Positions 1 through 6,490 of a stretch of DNA of 9,511 nt are shown here, one piece after another. This DNA comes from CAIMMJ01 sp037131955 (lineage in GTDB: Bacteria; Bacteroidota; Bacteroidia; UBA4408): assembly GCA_037131955.1 (NCBI GenBank), contig JBAXQC010000088.1, positions 1 to 9,511 on the forward strand, written 5' to 3'. The notes below the pieces were generated by a model. That model was given only the letters and a program-made list of their open reading frames with translations, was not told the origin of the DNA and did not search any database. The position numbers and the translations under genes are program-made. The stretch's first letter is position 1. Each line of letters starts with the position of its first letter.

Positions 1-45
1 CAAAACCAAGTGTTTGAAACTAAAAAATTTGTTGTTCAACATTAA
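1..45 (+). CDS. 3' end of an upstream gene, probable T9SS-cargo C-terminus (partial)
   Basis: The first frame is open from the window edge and reads QNQVFETKKFVVQH before a TAA stop at 43-45. The residues resemble the last strand of a type A T9SS C-terminal sorting domain, which commonly ends in a lysine-rich turn followed by a K-[FL]-[IV]-V type strand. An intrinsic terminator starts 12 nt after the stop, as expected for the end of a transcription unit. Only 14 codons are visible, so the T9SS assignment is an inference from a short motif. It is strengthened by the terminator and by the neighbouring gene also encoding a secreted protein. It overlaps the first part of the next reading frame by about 32 nt in another frame, which matters for where that gene starts. 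Confidence 0.55.
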   Translation, partial: QNQVFETKKFVVQH

Positions 46-1534
46 TTTTTCATTCTTAAAAAAGGCAGGATTTGTATTCCTGCCTTTTTTTATGGCTTTA
101 AATTTTGCCAATTCTCAGCCTTTTAACTTGGTTGAAGACTCAGGATTTGAAAAATTTTACCTCTTTGATACCACTAGTTCATGTGCAGAATTTTCAGGTT
201 TAGAAAATATTTTTAGAGCATCAGTTTTTAAACCACACCCTCCTTGGTTTGGAGCTTCAGTAGATTTAATAACAAAATGTATTAATTGGCAATCTTGGCC
301 TCCCGGACCCTGGCCATGGTTTCATTCTTGTCCTGGAGCATCTACAGTGCCTGCAAACTACTGTGGCACTCAATATCCTCATAATGGAAATAATTATTTA
401 CTTCTACAGTACGGAATATTTGTAGGAAATCTATCAACTGATACAGCTGGTAGAGAATATGCCAGCTCTACTATTCAATTACAAGCCAATAAAGAGTATT
501 GCGCCGGTTTTTGGGCTAATTTAGGGGATAGTTCCAGTATTTATTCTTATGGTCCTGGAATAAAGTTTTTTAATTCCAATCCAGGAAATAATGTATTTAA
601 TAGATATTTCTTAGAACCGGATGTTTGGGGAGATTTTTTTTTGGACGACAGCCTGCGCTGGAAAAAAGTAAGTGGAGTTTACACAGCCACTGGAAATGAA
701 CAGTATTTTGTTGTAGGCAATTTTTGGCCCCCAACTGCTCAATACAATTTTAGACAAGAATTTAAGCCACATAGCTATCCTTGGAGTTCCATAATGTTTA
801 TTGACGATGTATTTATAACTGAATTGAGCAACATAAGTGCAGGAAGCAATAAGGATATTTGTTTAGGGGATAGTGTAACACTTGGTAGTGCAGAAATTCC
901 GGGGGCAGATTATACGTGGTATCCTTCAGAGGGCCTAAGCAACATACATGCAGCACAGCCCAAGGCAGCCCCCAGCACAACCACTACTTACCACCTAATT
1001 ATGGACCAATGCAGAATTTTGTACGATAGCGTTACAGTTACTGTTCGCAACCCTAATGAACTGGCAATTTTCCCCAAAGAAATAAGTGTGTGCAAAGGCA
1101 CTTCAGTTACCATTGCTCCAAGTAATACTTACAATAACAGTGGCAGTACACTAGCCTTTATCCCTGCTAATAGTTTTACTAAAATTTATCTAGATTCTGC
1201 AATTTTTAATGCAGAACAAAACACCAACATTGCTGTGGTGCAGCAATTTAATGGCTCTTGTGCCCAAGTACAAAACAATATTAGTATAAAAACTAGCACC
1301 TGCAAAGATTCCCCAGTTTGTGGCGGCTATGTAAATGAAAACAGCATTTTGCTTACCCCATTTCCTACAAAAGAACTAACTATTTATTCTTTGGCAGGGA
1401 ATATTGTATTTTATGCCAGCAATTACAACAACGATTATAATTTTTCTTCGTTAAGTTCCGGAATTTACCTATTAAAACAAAAGTTTGCAGATAGCACAGA
1501 AAAGGTATGTAAATTGGGCTGGGTGAAGAGGTGA
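14..1534 (+). CDS. Secreted multidomain surface protein, probable T9SS cargo; start uncertain
   Basis: I do not recognise a named protein, but the architecture is clear. Residues 1-34 look like a signal peptide (K16-K17, hydrophobic GFVFLPFFMAL, cleavage before Q35 after ANS). Residues about 38-270 match a beta-sandwich, carbohydrate-binding-like domain common in Bacteroidota secreted proteins: LVEDSGFE opening, VPANYCGTQYPHNGNNY, REYASSTIQL, FIDDVFI close. Residues about 273-345 form an Ig/PKD-like domain (ICLGDSVTLG, WYPSEGLS, TTTTYHL, DSVTVTV), and about 346-432 a second, diverged one (VCKGTSVTI). Residues about 453-506 resemble a T9SS sorting domain (LTIYSLAGNIVF, FSSLSSGIYLLKQKF) but lack the usual Y-P-N-P entry motif. 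The likely site of action is the cell surface or outside the cell; no catalytic motif was seen. The start at 14 is TTG. The first in-frame ATG (92) would remove the signal peptide, and the frame is open to the left edge. Stop is TGA. No Shine-Dalgarno is visible. Confidence 0.8.
   Translation: MKLKNLLFNINFSFLKKAGFVFLPFFMALNFANSQPFNLVEDSGFEKFYLFDTTSSCAEFSGLENIFRASVFKPHPPWFGASVDLITKCINWQSWPPGPWPWFHSCPGASTVPANYCGTQYPHNGNNYLLLQYGIFVGNLSTDTAGREYASSTIQLQANKEYCAGFWANLGDSSSIYSYGPGIKFFNSNPGNNVFNRYFLEPDVWGDFFLDDSLRWKKVSGVYTATGNEQYFVVGNFWPPTAQYNFRQEFKPHSYPWSSIMFIDDVFITELSNISAGSNKDICLGDSVTLGSAEIPGADYTWYPSEGLSNIHAAQPKAAPSTTTTYHLIMDQCRILYDSVTVTVRNPNELAIFPKEISVCKGTSVTIAPSNTYNNSGSTLAFIPANSFTKIYLDSAIFNAEQNTNIAVVQQFNGSCAQVQNNISIKTSTCKDSPVCGGYVNENSILLTPFPTKELTIYSLAGNIVFYASNYNNDYNFSSLSSGIYLLKQKFADSTEKVCKLGWVKR
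58..91 (+). terminator. Intrinsic terminator of the upstream gene, overlapping the next reading frame
   Basis: There is a perfect 13-bp stem: 58-70 (AAAAAAGGCAGGA) pairs with 78-90 (TCCTGCCTTTTTT) around a 7-nt loop (71-77). The 3' arm is a run of seven T at 85-91. The A-tract/T-tract symmetry means it could work in both directions. It lies 12 nt after the stop codon at 43-45, so it most simply ends that gene. It also lies inside the predicted signal-peptide codons of the next reading frame. Confidence 0.85.
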
Positions 1535-1641
1535 GGGTATATAAAACCTTTATGTTTTGAACCTATTCTTTGCTAATGGCTAAAGAAATAGAAAGGATTT
1601 GGCGTGTTGCTAAATATTTTCTTCTTAGAACCAATCAAACA

Positions 1642-1675
1642 AAAAAAAGGTTTATTTTTCAATAAACCTTTTTTT
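1642..1675. terminator. Bidirectional intrinsic terminator between convergent genes
   Basis: There is a perfect 15-bp stem: 1642-1656 (seven A, then GGTTTATT) pairs with 1661-1675 (AATAAACC, then seven T) around a 4-nt loop TTTC. On the + strand the T-run is 1669-1675. On the - strand the equivalent run comes from the eight A at 1641-1648. It sits 107 nt after the stop of the + strand secreted-protein gene and 77 nt after the stop of the - strand DUF3467 gene, so it probably ends both transcripts. The stem has only two G-C pairs, but the A/T tracts are typical of Bacteroidota terminators. Confidence 0.85.
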
Positions 1676-1699
1676 GAAAAGGATAATTTTTCACCTTTT

Positions 1700-1725
1700 G
1701 TTGGTGTTATCACCAACACACCAAC
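1700..1725. repeat. Inverted plus tandem heptamer repeat (GTTGGTG / CACCAAC x2)
   Basis: One copy of GTTGGTG (1700-1706) faces two tandem copies of its complement, CACCAAC at 1711-1717 and 1719-1725, separated by one A. The first pair makes a 7-bp hairpin with a 4-nt loop TTAT. The second copy could pair instead with a 12-nt loop. No T-run follows on either strand, so it is not a standard terminator. It lies 28 nt past the stop of the DUF3467 gene and would be in that gene's 3' untranslated region. Confidence 0.6.
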
Positions 1726-1752
1726 TAAATAAGTGATATTTACACCACTTGT

Positions 1753-2067
1753 TTATGCTTGAGCAGTTGGCCCTCCAAAGTTCATTGGAATAACTGGCAT
1801 TTCGGTATCTTCAATTTTTCCAAACTGTGTTTCAAATTTTTGGATGTTGTCTTTTAGTGCCATCATCAGTCTTTTGGCATGTTGTGGAGTAAGTATAATC
1901 CTAGATTTTACTTTGGCTTTAGGAACGTTTGGAAGCACTCTAATAAAGTCTACCACAAATTCGCTGGGTGAGTGCGAAATGATGGCTAAATTGGAATAAT
2001 TACCTTCTGCAATTTCTTCGCTTAGCTCAATGTTTAATTGATTTTCTTGATTTTGATTTTTGTCCAT
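1753..2067 (-). CDS. DUF3467 family protein
   Basis: This 104-aa cytoplasmic protein has no signal peptide or membrane segment. It matches the DUF3467 family by remembered signatures: NIELSEEIAEGNYSNLAII (about 12-30), SHSPSEFVVDFIRVLP (31-46), VPKAKVKSRIILTPQHAKRL (48-67) and a probable amphipathic helix MMALKDNIQKFE (68-79). The first 10 residues are polar and Q/N-rich, and the tail after about residue 84 is acidic and then proline/glycine-rich, so both ends are probably flexible. Its function is unknown. In Bacteroidota it is commonly found just downstream of rpoC, as here (79 bp away, same strand), which suggests but does not prove a link to RNA polymerase. The ATG follows an A-rich leader without Shine-Dalgarno, normal for the phylum. 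A terminator hairpin ends only 15 nt before the ATG, so expression may depend on read-through. Stop is TAA. Confidence 0.9.
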   Translation of the reverse strand: MDKNQNQENQLNIELSEEIAEGNYSNLAIISHSPSEFVVDFIRVLPNVPKAKVKSRIILTPQHAKRLMMALKDNIQKFETQFGKIEDTEMPVIPMNFGGPTAQA

Positions 2068-2081
2068 TTTGATTTTTTATT

Positions 2082-2116
2082 AAAAATCCCCTGACAAAAA
2101 ATTATCAGGGGATTTT
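2082..2116 (-). terminator. Intrinsic terminator after rpoC, directly before the DUF3467 start
   Basis: There is a perfect 12-bp stem: 2083-2094 (AAAATCCCCTGA) pairs with 2105-2116 (TCAGGGGATTTT) around a 10-nt loop at 2095-2104. Read on the - strand, the stem begins 30 nt after the rpoC stop and ends in five U (2086-2082). This is a strong terminator for rpoBC. Only 15 nt separate it from the DUF3467 ATG, so it could also act as an attenuator in that gene's leader. I saw no promoter match (TTTG and TAnnTTTG elements) between rpoC and DUF3467. Confidence 0.85.
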
Positions 2117-2146
2117 GATGAATAGTTCTGTTTTGGTTAGGGCTAA

Positions 2147-5100
2147 TTATTCTGCTTCTAACTTCATTCTTTCTTTCTTGCTGATTACGATGTTTTCGTA
2201 TTCTTCTTTTGAACCTACAACAATTTTTTCGTAATCTCTTAATCCTGTACCTGCAGGAATTAAATGTCCTACAATAACGTTTTCTTTTAAGCCTAACAAA
2301 TGATCTACTTTTCCGTTTACAGCAGCCTCGTTTAATACTTTGGTTGTTTCTTGGAAAGATGCAGCAGAAATAAAACTGTTGGTCTGCAAAGAAGCTCTAG
2401 TTATACCTTGTAATACCGGAACAGAAGTAGCCTGAATTGCCTCTCTTGCCTGAATTAATTTTTGATCTTTTCTCTTTAACTGAGAATTCTCGTCTCTTAA
2501 TCTTCTGGCACTAATTAGCTGACCTGCTTTAATGTTGTTAGAATCGCCCGGATCGGTAACAAGCACTTTGCCATACAAAGCATCGTTTTCGTTCATGAAA
2601 TCGCTCTTATTGGCCATTTGTTTCTCTAGGAATCTTGTGTCTCCCGGATCATCAATTTGCACTTTTCTCATCATTTGCCTAACAATTACCTCAAAGTGTT
2701 TGTCGTTGATTTTTACACCCTGCAAACGGTAAACCTCTTGAATTTCATTCACTAGGTATTCTTGAACAGCAGTTGGGCCTTTTATGGCAAGAATATCATC
2801 AGGTGAAGTAGCTCCGTCAGATAGAGGGAAACCAGCCTTAATGAAATCGTTTTCTTGAACTAAAATGTGTTTAGAAAGAGGAACGATGTAACGTTTTACT
2901 TCGCCAGTTCTAGATTCAACCACCACTTCTCTGTTACCTCTTTTAATTTTACCAAAAGTTACAATACCATCAATCTCCGATACAACTGCAGGGTTAGAAG
3001 GATTTCTTGCTTCGAACAACTCGGTTACTCTTGGTAAACCTCCAGTAATATCTCCACCTTTTCCGGCAGATCTTGGTATTTTTACTAGAATTTGACCAGC
3101 AGTAATCTTCTGTCCGTCGTCCACAATAATGTGTGCCGTCACAGGTATGTTGTAGGTTTTAAGAACTTCTCCTTTTTTATCTACAATTCGTATAGCAGGG
3201 TTTTTAGTTTTATCTCTTGTTTCAATCACCACTTTTTCGGCAAAACCTGTTTGCTCATCGGCCTCTTCGCGGTAAGTAATTCCTTCTTCCAATGCTTCAA
3301 ACTCAATTGTTCCCGCAAGTTCAGACAAGATTACAGCGTTAAATGGATCCCAATCACAAATTAATGTTCCTGCTTCAATAAAGGCGCCATTGTTTACGTA
3401 TAATTGAGCACCGTAAGGAATATTTCCTGTTGTTAAAACAATTTTTGTGTTTTTATCAATTAATCTAAGTTCTGCAGATCTACCAATTACAACTTGCACT
3501 TTAGTACCTTCTTGGTTTACTCTTTCTACTGTTCTAAGTTCATCAATTTCTAAAACACCTGCATATTTTGCCTTAATAGATTGCTCAGTTGCAAACGTAC
3601 CCGCAACACCACCAACGTGGAAAGTTCTTAGGGTAAGCTGCGTTCCTGGCTCACCAATAGATTGTGCAGCAATTACACCAACTGCCTCACCTTTCTGCAC
3701 CATTCTGGAGTTAGAAAGGTTTCTACCGTAACATTTGCTACAAACACCTTGTTTGCTTTCGCATGTTAATACCGAACGTATTTCTACTTGTTCAATTGGA
3801 GATTTTTCTATTAGTTTAGCTTCGTCTTCTTTTATTTCTTCTCCTCCAGAAACTAATAGCTCTCCTGTGTTTGGATGAAAAACATCGGCAACAGCAGTTC
3901 TACCTAATATTCTATCGTAGAGCGTTTCAACAATTTCTTCGTTTTTCTTTAAAGGTACTGCAATTAATCCTCTTAGAGTTCCGCAATCTTCTTGTGTGAT
4001 GATAACGTCTTGAGAAACGTCAACCAATCTTCTAGTTAAGTAACCAGCATCAGCCGTTTTAAGAGCGGTATCCGCAAGACCTTTTCTGGCACCGTGAGTA
4101 GAAATGAAGTACTCAAGAATTGATAAACCTTCTTTAAAGTTAGAAATAATTGGATTCTCGATAATTTCTCCCCCACCTGAACCAGATTTTTGTGGTTTAG
4201 CCATTAATCCTCTCATTCCAGAAAGCTGTCTGATTTGCTCTTTAGAACCCCTAGCACCAGAGTCAAGCATCATATAAATAGAGTTGAAACCACCTCTATC
4301 AGTAGATAATTGAGTCATCACCTTTTGAGTTAACCTGGCGTTGGTGTGAGTCCAGATATCAATTACTTGGTTGTATCGTTCACGGTCGGTAATGATACCC
4401 ATGTTATAGTTTGCACTCACTTCAAGCACTTCATCAAGCGCTTTTTTAACCATTGCATCTTTATCAACTGGAATAATTACGTCGCCTAAGTTAAATGATA
4501 AACCTCCACGGAAGGCCATCATAAACCCAAGCTCTTTCATATCGTCTAGGAATTTTGCAGTATTGGCAACACCCGAAATTTTTAGGATATTTCCAATAAT
4601 GTCTCTTAGAGATTTTTTAGTAAGAAGCTCATTAATGTATCCTACCGAAGATGGAACTACCTGATTGAATAACACACGACCAACGGTAGTTTCAATAATT
4701 TTTGATTTCAATTCTCCGTTTTCATTTACTGTAGTTTTAACTTTAATAAATGCATGTAAATCAACTTGCTTTTCGTTGTAAGCAATAATTAATTCCTCTG
4801 GAGAGTAAAACGTTAAACCTTCGCCTTTAACCTTGTGGTCTTCGGTACTTTTTAGTCCTTTGGTCATGTAGTACAAGCCCAACACCATGTCCTGAGAAGG
4901 AACTGTGATAGGTGCACCATTTGCCGGATTTAAAATGTTGTGAGAAGCCAACATCAACAATTGAGCTTCCAAAATTGCAGCATTTCCCAGTGGAAGATGC
5001 ACCGCCATTTGGTCACCGTCGAAATCGGCATTAAAAGCCGTACACACCAATGGATGCAACTGAATAGCTTTTCCTTCGATTAGTTTTGGTTGAAATGCCT

Positions 5101-6445
5101 GAATACCTAATCTGTGCAATGTTGGAGCACGGTTAAGCAATACAGGATGTCCTTTTAACGTATTTTCTAGAATATCCCAAACAATGGCATCTTTTCTGTC
5201 TACAATTTTCTTTGCAGATTTTACAGTTTTAACAACACCTCTTTCTATTAGTTTTCTAATGATAAATGGCTTGTATAATTCTGCTGCCATGTCCTTAGGA
5301 ATTCCGCACTCGTGCAATTTTAATTCAGGACCAACAACAATTACCGAACGAGCAGAATAATCTACTCTTTTCCCTAATAAGTTCTGACGGAAACGGCCTT
5401 GCTTACCTTTTAAACTATCAGATAATGATTTTAAGGCTCTGTTAGATTCTGTTTTTACAGCGTTTGATTTTCTTGAATTGTCAAACAATGAATCTACAGA
5501 TTCTTGAAGCATCCTTTTTTCGTTTCTTAAGATTACTTCAGGGGCTTTGATTTCGATAAGTCTTTTAAGACGGTTATTACGGATAATAACTCTTCTGTAA
5601 AGGTCATTTAAATCGGAAGTTGCAAATCTACCGCCGTCTAATGGAACAAGAGGACGCAATTCTGGTGGAATAACCGGAACCACTTTAATAATCATCCATT
5701 CTGGGCGATTAACCATGTGTTCGTTTGCCTGACGGAAAGCTTCAACAACCTGTAGGCGTTTTAATGCTTCAGTTTTTCTTTGTTGAGATGTTTCGTTGTT
5801 TGCTTTGTGACGAAGGTCGTAAGACAATTCATCTAGGTTTAATCTTCCTAGCAAATCATACAATGCATCTGCACCCATCTTTGCTATAAACTTCATTGGA
5901 TCTTTGTCGTCCAACATTTGGTTTTCTTTTGGAAGATCTTCCATTATGGCCAAATATTCTTCTTCAGATAAGAAAGTTAAGTATTTAATTTCTTCGCTTT
6001 CTTTGATACCAGCCTGAATTACAACGTATCTTTCGTAGTATATAATTGAATCTAGTTTTTTGGTAGGAAGGCCTAACAAATATCCAATTTTATTAGGAAG
6101 AGATTTGAAGTACCAGATGTGAGCAACAGGAACTACTAATGAAATATGTCCCATTCTTTCTCTACGTACTTTTTTCTCAGTAACCTCAACACCACAACGG
6201 TCGCAAACAATGCCTTTGTATCTTATTCTTTTGTATTTTCCACAAGCACATTCCCAATCTTTAACAGGTCCAAAAATTCTCTCACAAAACAAACCACCCA
6301 TTTCTGGTTTGTATGTTCTGTAATTAATAGTTTCTGGTTTTAAAACCTCTCCACTGGAGCGGTCAAGGATGGCCTCTGGAGAAGCCAACCCGATAGTAAT
6401 TTTTGTGAAATTACTTCTTACTTTATTTTCTTTTTTAAAAGTCAT
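2147..6445 (-). CDS. rpoC: DNA-directed RNA polymerase subunit beta'
   Basis: The complete 1432-aa beta' subunit, with the length usual for Bacteroidota. It forms the catalytic centre of the core enzyme with RpoB. The N-terminal zinc site is C66, C68, C81, C84. The switch/lid segment GKQGRF..LLGKRVDYSARSV lies around 347-370. The Mg2+-binding motif NADFDGDQ has D474, D476 and D478. The bridge-helix region contains STHGARKGLADTALKTADAG, before C821. The second zinc site is C821, C895, C902, C905. The trigger loop QSIGEPGTQLTLRTFHVGG includes R940 and H943. A lineage insertion of about 190 residues interrupts the trigger-loop region before GLPRVTELFEARNP (from 1136), at the position of the SI3-type insertion. 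The start ATG gives the expected MTFKKENKVRSNFTKITI opening; no Shine-Dalgarno is seen. It lies 45 bp after rpoB, presumably in one transcript. A terminator follows the TAA stop. Nothing suggests damage. Confidence 0.99.
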   Translation of the reverse strand: MTFKKENKVRSNFTKITIGLASPEAILDRSSGEVLKPETINYRTYKPEMGGLFCERIFGPVKDWECACGKYKRIRYKGIVCDRCGVEVTEKKVRRERMGHISLVVPVAHIWYFKSLPNKIGYLLGLPTKKLDSIIYYERYVVIQAGIKESEEIKYLTFLSEEEYLAIMEDLPKENQMLDDKDPMKFIAKMGADALYDLLGRLNLDELSYDLRHKANNETSQQRKTEALKRLQVVEAFRQANEHMVNRPEWMIIKVVPVIPPELRPLVPLDGGRFATSDLNDLYRRVIIRNNRLKRLIEIKAPEVILRNEKRMLQESVDSLFDNSRKSNAVKTESNRALKSLSDSLKGKQGRFRQNLLGKRVDYSARSVIVVGPELKLHECGIPKDMAAELYKPFIIRKLIERGVVKTVKSAKKIVDRKDAIVWDILENTLKGHPVLLNRAPTLHRLGIQAFQPKLIEGKAIQLHPLVCTAFNADFDGDQMAVHLPLGNAAILEAQLLMLASHNILNPANGAPITVPSQDMVLGLYYMTKGLKSTEDHKVKGEGLTFYSPEELIIAYNEKQVDLHAFIKVKTTVNENGELKSKIIETTVGRVLFNQVVPSSVGYINELLTKKSLRDIIGNILKISGVANTAKFLDDMKELGFMMAFRGGLSFNLGDVIIPVDKDAMVKKALDEVLEVSANYNMGIITDRERYNQVIDIWTHTNARLTQKVMTQLSTDRGGFNSIYMMLDSGARGSKEQIRQLSGMRGLMAKPQKSGSGGGEIIENPIISNFKEGLSILEYFISTHGARKGLADTALKTADAGYLTRRLVDVSQDVIITQEDCGTLRGLIAVPLKKNEEIVETLYDRILGRTAVADVFHPNTGELLVSGGEEIKEDEAKLIEKSPIEQVEIRSVLTCESKQGVCSKCYGRNLSNSRMVQKGEAVGVIAAQSIGEPGTQLTLRTFHVGGVAGTFATEQSIKAKYAGVLEIDELRTVERVNQEGTKVQVVIGRSAELRLIDKNTKIVLTTGNIPYGAQLYVNNGAFIEAGTLICDWDPFNAVILSELAGTIEFEALEEGITYREEADEQTGFAEKVVIETRDKTKNPAIRIVDKKGEVLKTYNIPVTAHIIVDDGQKITAGQILVKIPRSAGKGGDITGGLPRVTELFEARNPSNPAVVSEIDGIVTFGKIKRGNREVVVESRTGEVKRYIVPLSKHILVQENDFIKAGFPLSDGATSPDDILAIKGPTAVQEYLVNEIQEVYRLQGVKINDKHFEVIVRQMMRKVQIDDPGDTRFLEKQMANKSDFMNENDALYGKVLVTDPGDSNNIKAGQLISARRLRDENSQLKRKDQKLIQAREAIQATSVPVLQGITRASLQTNSFISAASFQETTKVLNEAAVNGKVDHLLGLKENVIVGHLIPAGTGLRDYEKIVVGSKEEYENIVISKKERMKLEAE

Positions 6446-6490
6446 TTATTTGTTTTTAAACCTTTAATTAAATTAATTTCTAGAAACTTA
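6446..6490 (-). other. rpoB-rpoC intercistronic gap
   Basis: These 45 bp are almost entirely A and T on the - strand. There is no terminator hairpin with a T-run and no Shine-Dalgarno near the rpoC ATG; the only AAAGG is 15 nt away, too far. The last bases before ATG are A-rich, as usual for translation starts in Bacteroidota. The gap contains a 10-bp palindrome TTTCTAGAAA (6477-6486), probably a result of base composition. It supports co-transcription of rpoB and rpoC. Confidence 0.6.

Noticed and set aside
1535..1641. Possible promoter in the convergent intergenic region (TATTCTTTG near 1564)
   Set aside because: It has 3 nt rather than 2 between TA and TTTG, no matching upstream TTTG element at the usual spacing, and no gene downstream on the + strand.
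1576..1665. 29-codon ATG-started open frame on the + strand (MAKEIERIWRVAKYFLLRTN...)
   Set aside because: It is very short, runs into the bidirectional terminator stem, and has no ribosome-binding or conservation evidence. It could only be revived by ribosome profiling or orthologues.
2532..3731. Three open frames of 66-94 codons on the + strand antisense to rpoC (2532-2732, 3092-3364, 3447-3731)
   Set aside because: All are opposite highly conserved rpoC sequence, lack recognisable domains, and are explained by codon bias on the other strand.
6477..6486. Palindrome TTTCTAGAAA in the rpoB-rpoC gap, near AT-rich TTAATTAA-like repeats
   Set aside because: It is short and in almost pure A/T sequence, where such palindromes occur by chance. 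There is no T-run and no spacing typical of an operator.
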